DNA of 64,000 nucleotides. Source: Ascochyta rabiei. Lineage: Eukaryota; Ascomycota; Dothideomycetes; Pleosporales; Didymellaceae. The translations under genes and the position numbers were made by a program. Below, one piece after another: positions 14,001 to 25,413 of this stretch; positions within the stretch are counted from its first letter, which is position 1, and each line of letters opens with the position of its first letter. The notes beneath the pieces were generated by a model that was not told where the DNA came from, did not search any database, and was given only the letters and a program-made list of their open reading frames with translations. The stretch covers positions 1,426,001-1,490,000 of the forward strand of contig NC_082407.1 of NCBI RefSeq assembly GCF_004011695.2. The letters are read 5' to 3'.

Positions 14001-16100
14001 TACCTAGTAGTGTATTACTATACTATACTTATAATAGAATAACAGAACTATACTATCTATAATAAGGAGTTAACTACTGTTATAAAGTGCCTAGAGGTCT
14101 AGGTAGCTAAATTAGGGTCTGTTGCTAGGCTGTTTACTATCCTAACTAACTATAAGAACCTCTAGTACTTTATAACAGCGCGCAGGCTAAGTAAGAGGCA
14201 GCACTAATAGGCAGAGGAGCTGTTAAAGTTCTGTTTCTACCTTTGCTTCCGCCTAGGACGCCTGGCAGCCTAACTAGATGCGCTGAGCCGCTAGGAACAG
14301 GATTATAATAGGAGGTTAGGGGTGGTCTATAGGATAATAACCCTAGTTTTAGTGTTAGTAATTAGTACACTAGGCCCTAGTATACCTCTACTTTTTATTA
14401 ACGCGTATATGCAATTGCTGTAGAGTAAAGGTGTTTAGCAGAACGCAGGGTATATAGTACGCCTGTCCGCTATCTATAATAGGTCCTACTAGTTCCCTCC
14501 TAAGGCTAAGACTACTTAGTAAATTATAGATTATATGCTTAGTGCTTATAGTATACTGCTGTAGCGCAGAGTTACATAGGTTCTATATTAGAAGCTACTT
14601 ATAACTATAATAATCTAAAGGGCACACAAATCTAACCTAATAGGCTATCTAGGTACTAACACCACATTCTATATTATTAGACGTAACTTCTACTAGAAAG
14701 GGATGTTACAGGACGTTTAGTGTTATATCTGTAACTACTACTGTTTTAGCACGCACGTGTTACAGCGCCAACGGCAGGGCTTACTCTAGCTGTTGCCTAT
14801 TACTAACTGTTTTTAGTTCTAGATTTCTATAGACTTTATAGTTAACCTCCTTTAGGCTTATAAGGACGCACTACGCTATCTTTTAGTTATTACAGATTAC
14901 CTCTCTAAGTATGTATAGCTTCAGGCAATAACTTCCATAACTACAGAATATTGCGCTAAGGTCTTCCGCAATATGTAGTAGTAGTTCTAAGGCTTTCCTA
15001 GCGCTATAATCTCAGACTACAGCTTAGACTAGCTAGGATATTTTCAGACAACGCTGTGTAGCCTTGTAGGGGTAGACCAGCTACTCTCTACAGCCTACTA
15101 CCCCTAGACAGACAGAGGGACAGAGCGTGCTAACTAAGAGGTGTAGGCAGTCCTACAGGTTATAGTTAACTTTAAACAGGATAACTAGCCTAACTATCTT
15201 CTAGCCTGCTAACTAGCACTTAACAATTGCAACTCTTTAGTTACTAGGGTTAGTTCTAACCTACTCCTCTATAGTTATAATGTAGACCTCCTACAGATAA
15301 AAGTGCTACTAACTGTTAGCTAGAACACACTACAGGGACAGGCAGTCCTTTTCCTAGACTACCTCTAGTAAGGCACAGAGCTTACCTAGGCAGCTATAGC
15401 ATAGGTGTAATAATACACCTAGGACGTAATAGACTACAGCTATTAGCCTATAGAGTAGTACTATATAAGAGATAGAGTGTAGTTTTCCCTCTACAATATA
15501 AAAACTAATAGGCTAAGCTAGAAGCTTAACTAGTTACAAGCCTAGTACACAGTAGTTACAGTTCCTACCCCTCTAACAGTTACCTTAGATTTACTAGGTA
15601 ACCTCTACAAGATAGTGCATGTTAACCTACTAGAACATACAGCTTCTAACCTGTTACTAACACAGCGCCTGCAGGAAAGTAGACTAGGCCTGCTAGTTGT
15701 CCTAGAGGAGGACAACCTAACCCTAGCTAAATAGGAGGTAAAGTCTATCCTAAAAGAAAAGAGGGCTTGTAGGTAGAATAAGTTATAGGTTCTAGTTAAA
15801 TAGAAGGGATACATAAAACTAACGTAGGAACTACTAGAAGCGTTACAGGATATAAAGGACTAGAAGGCCTTTACAGTAATACACACAGCACGTAAGAAGT
15901 AGATACAGAAAAAGAGAAACTTTTATTATTTATAATAACCCTTATAGGGTCCTATTAGGAGGTACTGTATAGGGCACAAGGCCTAGCGCAGAAGAGCTTA
16001 GGGACCTTACAGTAACAGCACACCACTACCTTACACACCTACTACCTAGCAACTAGCAGTAAGCCTTAAGACTTAAAAAAGATATTATTGTTTATAGATA
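11100..16100 (+). pseudogene. G3 gag-pol relic with chromodomain-like C-terminus
   Basis: The gag zinc knuckle is intact as C-x2-C-x4-H-x4-C at 12,112-12,153. RT runs from about 13,190 to 13,800, with MCVDYYALN near 13,190 and the catalytic-box equivalent YLDNVLIYS near 13,490; the second Asp of the usual YLDD is Asn, a G-to-A change. RNase H lies at about 13,900-14,150. Integrase lies at about 14,730-15,330, with ISIDFIVNLL and RGTERAN visible. At about 15,690-15,870 a block ending LVKQKGYIKLTQELLEAL resembles a chromodomain, which makes this a chromovirus. Many TAG/TAA stops show RIP. Confidence 0.85.
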
Positions 16101-16223
16101 GGGAACAACAGGCAGCAGTAGCTATGTCTAGGGCCTAGTTTTACATGTTGCAGCAGCAGTAGTTAACCTTATAGTTATTATTACTACCCTCTATATCTAC
16201 CTTAATAGTACTACTACGCGTTA

Positions 16224-18086
16224 ACGTACTCCACGGGTAAGCGGATCAAACGGGTGAGCGGATCACTCTGCCAAGACCACACCAAACCTCCACCTTACCA
16301 CGCAATGCCTCAACAACAACATTAATCTACGCCCTTAAGAGAAGCTGTAATACAGCTTGCACTCTAGGCAATTAAATAAGACGTAATACTTACCCTGTAA
16401 CGCGCTGCAGCTATATATAACGCGCCTTACAGCACACTACACACTTAATATACAGAACAACCTACACAAGCTAATTATACGCTAGTTTAACAGATTATAG
16501 ACTAGACTAAAGAGGACGTAATTACTAAGTATATCCTTAAGCTAGATACACAAGGATTTACCCCTTAGCTGGCTGCTATAGCTAATATAGCTAATTCTTT
16601 GCGTGCTAAGCACAATATAGGCCATGTTAGCATAAACTAGCCTAACACGTTTATTAAGCGCCGCCCTAACCTTAAAGTAAGGTTTAATCGCAAGTACAAC
16701 TACAAGAGAGCCCTCTATAAGGATCTAGAGATTATTAGGGGCTGGTTTGGGCTTGTAGCGAATGTCAAAGCTAAGTATAGCATCTAGGACAATAACACGT
16801 ACAACTTTAATAAGACAGGCTTTATAATAGGCCAGATATTAACAGGAGCAGTTGTTACAGGCTTAAAGCGTTAAGGACGGCTAAAGGCAGTGCAGCAGGG
16901 CAATTAAGAGTGGACAACGGTCATACAGGGCATTAATGGCACAGGGTAGGCCATTCTACCCTTTATTATCTTTAAAGGCTGCAACTACCTCTCTGCCTGG
17001 TACAAAGAGGACAATCTGCCCTATAACTGGGTTATTGGAGTCTCTAAGAACGGATGGACTACTAACAAGCTTAGTCTAGACTGGTTAAAGCACTTTAATG
17101 CCTATACAAAGACGCGCACCTAAGGAGTGCACTAGCTGCTCCTTATTAACAGCCACGAGAGCTACAACTCCCTTAACTTCTAACAATACTGTAAGGAAGC
17201 AAAGATTGTTACACTATGTATGCCTCTACACTTATCTCACCTCTTACAACCACTAGATGTAGGTTATTTTGCCCCTCTAAAGAAGGTATATAGGCGCTAA
17301 GCTAAGAATCTTATACGCAACTATATTACTTATATTACTAAAACTATGTTTCTACTATGCTTTATAGACGCCTATAAGGAGACATTTACTTCTAGTAATA
17401 TCTAAGGAGGCTTCTAAGGCGCTAGAATAGTCGCCCTTGACCTAGAACAGGTTATAATGGGTCTTAATGTCCGCCTACATACCCTACCGCTACCTACTGT
17501 AGAAGATAAGCCCTGGCAGTCCTAAACCCCAAGCACTACCCTGCAATTAGGGTCGCAATCAACGCTGGTTTAAGAGAGGATTCAAAGGCATGCAAGCAGC
17601 TTACTAACTTTAATAGTTAAGGCCTTTAAAAAGCTTGCCAAAGGCGCAGCTATAGTAGCGCATAAGCTAGTGTTAGCTTAAAGGGAGATTACTAGGCTTC
17701 GAGCAGCAAATAAGGCTGCTACGCGACGTAAATCGCATAAAAGAAAGCAATTACAGCAGGAGGGAGTCCTAACAGCTAAGGAAGGCCTTTAATTAACTAC
17801 TCTAACTAAGTTTGGGGCGCGTAGTAATAGTAAGAAGGCAAAGAAGCAAGTGCGCGCTAAAGGAGGGGAAGTAACCTAAAGACGCTGTATAAAGTGCTAT
17901 AACGTTAGACATAACTTATGTACATGTAAGAAGGCTGTAGAAGATATTTCTAAATAATATTATGTACTGCACTACTGTATACAAGGCCAAAGTGGGCTAA
18001 TGCAAGCTATAATAGGGTAGAAATTTGGTGTGGTCTTGGCAGAGTGATCCGCTCACCCGTTTGATCCGCTTACCTGTGGAGTACGT
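16224..18086 (+). mobile_element. F1, pogo/Fot1-type DNA transposon (1,863 bp), inserted in G3
   Basis: The terminal inverted repeats begin ACGTACTCCACGGGTAAG on the left and end as their complement on the right. The TSD is TA (16,222-16,223 and 18,087-18,088). Internal subterminal repeats of a GTGAGCGGATCA type occur at both ends. The length of 1,863 bp fits the Fot1/Pot2 group of Tc1/mariner elements. A same-length inverted copy (F2) lies at 32,786-34,648. Confidence 0.95.
16305..17956 (+). pseudogene. F1 transposase (pogo/Fot1 DDE, CENP-B-like HTH), inactivated
   Basis: One + frame starting at ATG 16,305 runs nearly the full element with scattered TAG/TAA stops. It has the expected order: N-terminal HTH region, then FNKTGFIIGQ, NWVIGVSKNGWTTNKL, LLINSHESYN and LHLSHLLQPLDVGYFAPLKK, which are the conserved blocks of Fot1/pogo transposases. 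In the first and second catalytic blocks an Asn stands where the family has Asp (FNKTG for F.DETG, INSH for VDGH). G-to-A RIP changes explain both. The protein would be catalytically dead even without the stops. Confidence 0.9.
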
Positions 18087-18107
18087 TAACTATAATATTT
18101 CCTTAAA

Positions 18108-18290
18108 GTTGTAGTTAGGCGTGCGCAGCTTTATAGGGGAAGGTAAGTAGTAATAGTAGGTAGGCGCGCACAGCTCTATAGGAGAGGGAAAGTAGTAATA
18201 GCAAGGGGGCGCAGGGGACCTTATAAGGGAGGGAGAGCAGCGCTAGCGTAGGGGCGTAGGTAACTCTGCAGGAGAGGGAAAGCAGCAACA
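18108..18290 (+). repeat. About 45-bp tandem repeat, four degenerate copies, in G3
   Basis: Four imperfect units of about 45 bp contain GGCGCGCACAGCTCTATAGG-like cores. In one + frame they translate into a 15-residue repeat of the type GRRAQLYRRGK. The repeats are less RIP-damaged than their surroundings. They lie between F1 and the G3 3' LTR. Confidence 0.65.
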
Positions 18291-19771
18291 GCAAGGTAGC
18301 AAGCAGAGCTAGCAGATAGACAAGCAGTGCTTATTAGGGGAGTTAGAGCAGCAGTAGTAGGACAAGTAGGATAATAGGGCGTACTCTAGGCAGCAGTAGG
18401 GCGTAGTAAGCAGGCGCTTAACTTAGTTAATAGCGTCCTTTAGATCTAGTTAGCTACATACCTAATATAGAGAGAAATTCTTATAGTAGTGTAGGCCTAG
18501 ACTGCCTCTATACAGTTTATACACTTAGTCTAGAACTAGAAGGCTAACCCTATAGCAGCTATAAACTGTTAGAGGTAGGTGTCTAGTTAGTTGCTGCTAC
18601 AACGCCTAGACAACAGCGTAGCAGGCAGAGCAACCTAAGTACTAGGCTTAGCAGGGGAATAGGCAGCGCAAGCAGAGGTTAACTACTTTGCCAGCGTAGG
18701 GTTAGCTAGGGCTAGGTTAAGCGCAGCCTTATACACCTACTAGTGCTTATAGTAGGCGCCTAGTAAAAATGTTATATTAGAAAGGGACACCTATAGCAGC
18801 AATAAGGGGGTAACTTATAGTAGAACACAGGCCAACGCCTCTAGTTAGCCTTATTACTGCCTACACCCTAGGTGCTAGGCGTCTTAACATAGGCGTTACT
18901 AGCGCAGGCTAATGCCTTAGCTACTATTAGTTAGAAATAAGGGGCTAGAACTGGAACACGTATATTAATATACTGCTTAAAATTACGCTAGGTATAGTAG
19001 AGCTTAGCGTTTACAGTAAAGAGGTTGTTATTATAAATGTAGACGCGCTTATACTTAGCACAGGTACAATAGGTCTTACTAGTACCTAGAACGTAGTTAG
19101 CTATAGAAGAAATTAGTAAGTAAGTAGACCTATAATAGACGTAGGCACTTATAAGACTAACTAGTAAGAATAGTAAGAAGGTAGTAGAGGCGGCACAGAA
19201 TAGCGCTGGCAGAGACAGGGACTAGGTCCTTATTATCTAAGTTGCTTTTAACTTAATAGTTGCCTATATAATAGTAGTAAGCTTTCTATATATATAGTTA
19301 GGCCCTATAACTAAATTAGAAACTATAGATAAGATATACTAGGGGTATGTTATAGGCAGAGGGGAGGGACTGTAGTAGACTACAACCGCCCCCTCTAGAG
19401 GGACTACCAGCTCCTTAGCTGGTGGCCTAGTAGCTATAACTAGAGGTAATAACAGACATAGTAGGTAGGGCAAAGGTATGTATAAAAAATTAGGTAGGCA
19501 TGTTACAGGCAGATTAGGTAGGAGCGTAGAGTAGTACAGTGTCTAACTTAGGCAGGTGCACTAGGTAAAACAAAAATAACCTAGGTGCGTGTAGGGACTA
19601 CCCTAGGTAAACTACAGACTAGACAAGCAGCTAACCACTAAGAGCTAGACCCTTGCGCAACTACAACCAGCCCTAGGGTTTACCTACTACTAGCATCTTC
19701 TGCGCTATGCTAAATATAAAAAGGACCTAATAAAAGTATATACAGCCTAGGGGAGATAGGGAAAGGAGGTA

Positions 19772-19926
19772 TGTTATAGGCTTAGACCTTGTCTAAGCCT
19801 TAAGCGAGATAGGACAGTTACATGCCCTACAGACATATTAGAAGGACACGTAACGTGTTACCTCTATAAGAGATACAATACTATATTAACCCTTATTGCA
19901 TCCTACCCTAAGGCTAGTCCATAACA
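19772..19926 (+). repeat. G3 3' LTR (155 bp)
   Basis: Full-length partner of the LTR at 10,845-10,999, followed directly by the TSD CTTTG. Confidence 0.93.
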
Positions 19927-19931
19927 CTTTG

Positions 19932-22900
19932 CATCCTTTAGCAGATTAAGTCTGTAGTTAACTAGGCTTTTCTGTTTTAAAATAAAAAAGGGTCTAACTT
20001 TAATGTGGTCTAGTTTTTTTGTTAGTCTTTGTGTGCAAAGGTTTTTTGTAAGAAGATAGACTTTATCCCCCTCTTTTAGCTAAGGTGCTGTTTTTCTTTT
20101 CTAGTTAACATATAAGATTGCTTGTTCTTAAGCCTTGCTAATATTTTCTAATGCTTTCTTATGCACTTCTTTTAGTCTTACTACTAAGGACATTACTAAT
20201 TTAGTCTAAATTAGCGTGTCTAGACTTCTAGTAAAGAGATTTAGGTGCATCCTGTAGTTCAGGAAGAATAGTAATTCTCCTATTACTTCTAACAATTTGT
20301 TGTTGTATGCGATTTGTGCTATAGGTAACAGCAAAACCTAGTTATCTTACTACTAGTTGCTGTATATCTGTAGGTATGTTTCTATAGTCTAATTTGTTCT
20401 TTTAGTCTATCTGTCTGTCTGCAGATAATAGGCTGTTAAGAGCTTCTTCTTAGTACTAATAGCTGCTAAGAGTGTAGTCTAATAATTTAACGTAAAGAGT
20501 TTGTCTTAATTGCTAATATTTAATTCTGGTATGCTATAATGCCTTATGTGTTAATCTAGAAACACTTATACAAGCTGCTCTGCAGTATAGCTATGTTAAA
20601 ATAGTATTATTTTAGCGTACTTAGTAAATCTATTAACTATAACAAAAATTAAGTTGTAGTTGTATCTGGTTATAGGGTCTCTTAAGATAGGTAGCTGTGT
20701 AACAAAGTCTATTATAATATTTGTCTATAGCGCTGTTAGTAGCTCTATTGCCTACATTTCTCTATATTTTACGTGTGTACTGTGTTTATTTTACTAACAG
20801 TTAACACAGCTCTTAATGTATTTAGTAACCTTATCCTTTATATTACTAAACTTGTAGTATTACTTAATAAGTTCTATTATACGTTTAATTCTAAGGTGTC
20901 TGTATAGTAGGTTATTGTGGTAATTAGATATTTTTTGTCCTAAAGTTCCTCTAGTACGTCTAATATAATGCGCTGTTTATTTTTAATTTGTATTATATTA
21001 TTTAGTTATTACAATAGTCTAAGTAACCTATTATTGTTAATTCCTCGTACTACAAATTAGTTTATTATCTTTTCTCTAGCAAGGTTGTGTTGTCTGCTAA
21101 GCGCGTTAGCTCTACTATTGTCTTTACCTAGTGTATACAATATCTTAAATTTATATTGTCTAAGCATCTTAGACTAATATACTTGTTATTAATTTAAGAC
21201 CTTAGTGGTAGTAAAGTATACTAGGTTCTTATAGTTGGTATAGAGAGTAAGTTCTAAGCAGCTTTCTGCGTATAGTTGCTAATGTTCCAGAGCTTATATA
21301 ATTATAAGTAATTCTTTGTTATGCACATTGTAGCGTTCTTTAGGTGCTAAGAACTTACGTAAGTAGTAAGCAATAGGGTGCTATAGTCTATCCTTTTCTT
21401 ATGTAATATATACGCCTAATATAAGATCTAAGGCGTTAGTCTCTATGTACATTAGTTTGCTACTATAAAATATAATTAACGTAGGAGGTGTAATATAGGC
21501 TTGCTTAAGTGCCTTAAACGTATTATTCTATTCTTATCCCTACTTAAATGGTGTATCCTTCTGCATAAGCTTTGTCAGCAGAATTGCAATCTTAGAGTAG
21601 TCCTTAATAAAGCGTTGGTTAAAGTTAACAAATCCTAAGAATTCCTAGATCTGTTTAACCGTTCTTGGCGTTTGCTAAGTCTTAACTACTTCTACCTTTG
21701 TTAGACTAATCTTAACTCTATATTGTCCTACAATATACCCTAGAAATTTAAATTCCTTCTAGTGCTATTTGCACTTCTTAGGTTTAAGTTGTAGGTCTGC
21801 CTACCTTAGGCATTCTAGTACTTCTGTAACGTGTTGTTTGTGCTCTTCTAGTATCTTTAAGTACACTAGAATATTATTTAGGTACACTACTACAGTTCTG
21901 TTAAGGTGCGCTCTTAGGATGTTGTTAATTAACTCCTAGCACGTTGCTAGTGCGTTTATTAGACTAAATAGCATAACTAGGTACTTATAAAGTCTATATT
22001 GCGTTCTAAATGCTATTTTCTATTCGTCTCCTTCTTTTATGTGTATAAGGTTGTACGCGCCTTATAGGTCTAACACTGTAAAGTACTAAGCTCCTGCTAG
22101 CTAGTCCTGCAACTCTGTAATGTTTAGGAGCAGGTAGCAGTTTTTAATAGTAATTTTATTAAGCTTCCTAGAGTTAATGTAAGGTTGTAGCTTGCTATCC
22201 TTCTTAGGAACAAACATGATTAGGTACCCTGCAGGTAATTCTAATCTTCTAATAAATCCCTTCTTAAGGTTCTCCTTAATATATTTATAAAGTACTTTAA
22301 GTTCCTTTTCTAATAACTAGTATAATAGCCTAAAAGTCAGTGTCTTTCCTTCCTAGAGCTTAATCTTGTAATCCTAGGGTTTATGCTTAGGCAGGGCTTT
22401 TGCTATAAGCTCTTCTCTAAATATCTCTGCGTACTGTCTGTACACATTAGGGATAGCAGGAGGTGCACTCCTTTCCTCCTTAACTCTTACTTTGTAATCT
22501 GTAGGGCGTTTAGCATCTGCAGAGTTAACTACTCTATCTTAGCGCGTCTTATGTGTTAAAGAGACATTATTAATCTCCTTCTTATCTACTAGCTGCTGCG
22601 TACGCTGCGTAGGCGTAGATACATTAGTACTGCATTTACATCCTTCTAATAAAAGTCTTTCTTATGCCTAGTCTATCTTTAGGTTATACATTTGTAACTA
22701 GAGAAGTTCTAATATAATTTTATGCGTGGCCTTTACAAAGACGTCTAGGTTTATTTCCTTATAGTGCCCCTGTATCTATAGGGGTGCTGCTATTACTTTA
22801 AGCATAATTAGCAGTTTGTCTAGTATTAATTCTCTATTAGCTACTTAGAGTAAGTAAGAGTTCTCCTTGTAATATAATCTAAGTCTAGCTTACTATATTA

Positions 22901-24925
22901 CTGTTCTAGATATATAACTTACTTATGCTCCTAAGTCTAAGAGTGCTGTTAAGGCTACCCTATTTAGTTTAATAGGTAGCTTAATAAGGTGATTGTTCCT
23001 AATGCTATTAATAGATTAATCCCTAGGGCTTATAGGCGCTGGCCTAAAAAAGTCCCCTCTTTACTAAACCCTTTAAATTCCTTTATGCTGCAATGCTTCT
23101 TACAATCTGCGTTAAGGCAGTTCTGCCAGCGTGTGTTGTAGCAACTTCTGTTAACTACTAGCTACATTTATATTATAGCCTGTAGGTTATCTATTCTAGG
23201 AAAATATGCTTTCTAGTGTTTGTTAATAAGATAAAGTTTACACAGGTTATTATAACACTAGTACTATTAACTGCAATAGAGGCTTTGTTGTGCTAGGAAC
23301 TATCCTGCACTAAGCTTCTTATTGTAGTAGATTATGCATTTGTTCTTAGTGCATGCTATCTACGTAAGGTTTCTATATTCTAGGTTTTAGTAGTCTAGAG
23401 TGTACTGTAGTTGTAGGCTAATTATTAGTAGTATTTCTTTCTGCTTCTGCATTCGTTCTAGACTAAGCTGTGTTTCCTACTTACACTAAAGCTAGTCTTT
23501 AGCTTCTTCTAGGTTATTAGCAAACTGTTTGCTATTGTTGCTTCCTTTTCTAAACTAGTAAACAAGCTGTTAGAGTTCTAGTGTTATTTCTACAATTTTA
23601 GGTACTCCTATAGGACTAACAAGTTCTTAACATATTTAGTAATAGGCTTCTTTATTGTTATGCTTCTAGCGTTATTAAGCTATGCGTTCTTGTTTGCGTG
23701 TTAGTAGGGCGCTAATTTAGTTAAACTCTTGCCCTAAGGTGTCTAGTAGGTTGTCTATCTTTTGCTGGTTGTTGTTAGAGTAGTATTTTGTTTCTTTGCC
23801 TGTCTAGGCGTCCTAGTAGGGTGTTGCTACACAAATTGGAGGTACAATACAGTTATTATTGTCCTCTAGACTAGACTCTAGGTCTTCTAGCAGTCGTCCT
23901 ATATTATTAGTAAGAATTTCCTATTTACTAGCATCTGTATTACTATAATTATAGGTAATACATTTAACTAGCAGTAAACCTTATTTATCTAGCAGTCCCT
24001 AGCAAAGTAGCCTAGTTTGCCACAGTTGTAGCAGTCCCTGCTGCCTCTGTGTTAGTTACCCCCCTTAGGCTTCTTATTCTATTGCTTTAGTAGTCCCATG
24101 TTAAGGTTTAAGAGGTCTATTACTTTAGGTCTGTAGTATCTACTCTAAGTGTTGCTATAGGTGCAACAACTAGTATTTAGCTAATTACAACCTCCTTACT
24201 ATCCTTAATTTAAGTTGTTGCGCTACTAGTTCCTTAGTAGCAGCCTGTTAGTAGTAATAACGGTAGTACAGGCTCTAGGGTTATCTTAAAGTTCTTGCTA
24301 AAGTTTGTAGAGTTGTATGTTAATGTTGATAGCAGTATTAATAAGCTTATTAAGGGTTTCTGTGCTTGCGCTAGTGCGCATAAGCTCTTCCTTAACCTTA
24401 GGCTTTAATCCTTATTAAAACATAGTAATTAGGGTAGTGTTGTCCTAGTTAGTGTTAGCAGCAAGCTGCTAAAATTCTGCAGCGTAGTTAGCAGCTAACT
24501 TGTCTTATCTAATCTTCTAAATGTTGCGTTAAGCAATGTGTAGTTTGTTAGAGACTCTAAAGATTAGCTTAATCTCTTCTTTAAATAGGTTAAGGTCTTT
24601 TATCTATTTATCTACGTTGTCTAGGGCCTTGCTAGCTTAGTGCTACTGTATAAAGGGCTTAATCTAGGTAAACACTTTGCTACGCATGTAGCTAGCTGCA
24701 AGGACTACTTATTTAGCCTTAGGAACCTTCTTGCCTTAGAAGGTAAAGAAGAGGTCCTACTGCATAAGCTAGTTATTAAGCTTACTAGTATCTCTGTAGT
24801 AAAGGTTAGGCTTGTTAACGTTTATAGTGCTAGTAGTAACAGTTATATCTATGTTAATGTTGCTGACATAGAGTTGCTAGTGGTAGCAAAGGATCTAATA
24901 GTACTTCTCTTAGGGGTGTTTAAAA
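19932..24925 (-). pseudogene. G2 gag-pol relic (Ty3/Gypsy)
   Basis: Read on the minus strand, the gag zinc knuckle lies at 23,992-24,033 as C-x2-C-x4-Y-x4-C; the usual His is Tyr, a C-to-T change. RT lies at about 21,880-22,330 with FVPKKDSKLQPYIN and TVLDL blocks. The integrase zinc finger and core lie at about 20,500-20,850, with KHSTHVKY, IIIDFVTQLP and FVIVNRFTKYA. These match the Tf2-like Gypsy pattern. A 102-codon open frame on the opposite strand at 24,640-24,948 is antisense to gag and not a gene. Confidence 0.85.
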
Positions 24926-25408
24926 TGTTAAAGTTGTACTTTAGTTAAAGACTGTAAGCACTAATTCTATTAGTTCTTAGGGATAAGTACTGGTGGATTA
25001 GTTAGGGTTATTAACTAAGCAAAGCTTGTGAAATAAGGGTGCACTGAATAGTACAGAGTAGACTGTCTAGTTTAAGCGCAGGTTAAGATTCTAAAGACAA
25101 ACTTAATTAATAAGGTTAAACACAAACTATAAGGGTTGTGTTCCTACTTAACTATATACTTTAATGATAGTGGTAGTAATATAGGCTAATTAGTGTTAAG
25201 GATCCTCTAATTGCACTAATTACTGATTGTACTGATTACTAATTACACTAATTATGCTAAGCCTAATCATATTACGTGATTCTTAGCTTCTTGCTAAGTG
25301 TTGACGCTGTCATGTTTGCTTACGCTGAGCCTAATAACTTGTTGTACTTACTGTGCCCTATGCACTGTAATTGGCTTACATCCTTCCTGTGTTCTGTAGA
25401 TTGTAACA
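24926..25408 (-). repeat. G2 5' LTR (483 bp)
   Basis: Same length as the LTR at 9,477-9,959 and highly similar. It is followed by the TSD AAGAC and then by the resumed G1 sequence. Confidence 0.93.
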
Positions 25409-25413
25409 AAGAC

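Larger units (their letters stand above)
10845..19926 (+). mobile_element. G3, chromovirus-type Ty3/Gypsy element, inserted in G2
   Basis: G3 has 155-bp LTRs at 10,845-10,999 and 19,772-19,926, each TGTTATAGG..ATAACA. The 5-bp TSD CTTTG is present at 10,840-10,844 and 19,927-19,931. It holds gag, pol with a chromodomain-like tail, a nested Fot1 element (F1) and about 1.7 kb of sequence between F1 and the 3' LTR. Without F1 it is about 7.2 kb. A truncated relative lies at 43,374-43,748. Confidence 0.93.
9477..25408 (-). mobile_element. G2, Ty3/Gypsy element, inserted in G1
   Basis: This is a complete Gypsy element in minus orientation with two 483-bp LTRs (9,477-9,959 and 24,926-25,408). Both LTRs run TG..CA before RIP. 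It is flanked by the 5-bp TSD AAGAC at 9,472-9,476 and 25,409-25,413. Removing the nested G3 leaves an element of about 6.85 kb, normal for Gypsy. It must be younger than G1 and older than G3. Confidence 0.93.

Noticed and set aside
24640..24948. 102-codon + strand frame
   Set aside because: Antisense to the gag region of G2 and running into its LTR; open by chance because RIP stops fall on the other strand.
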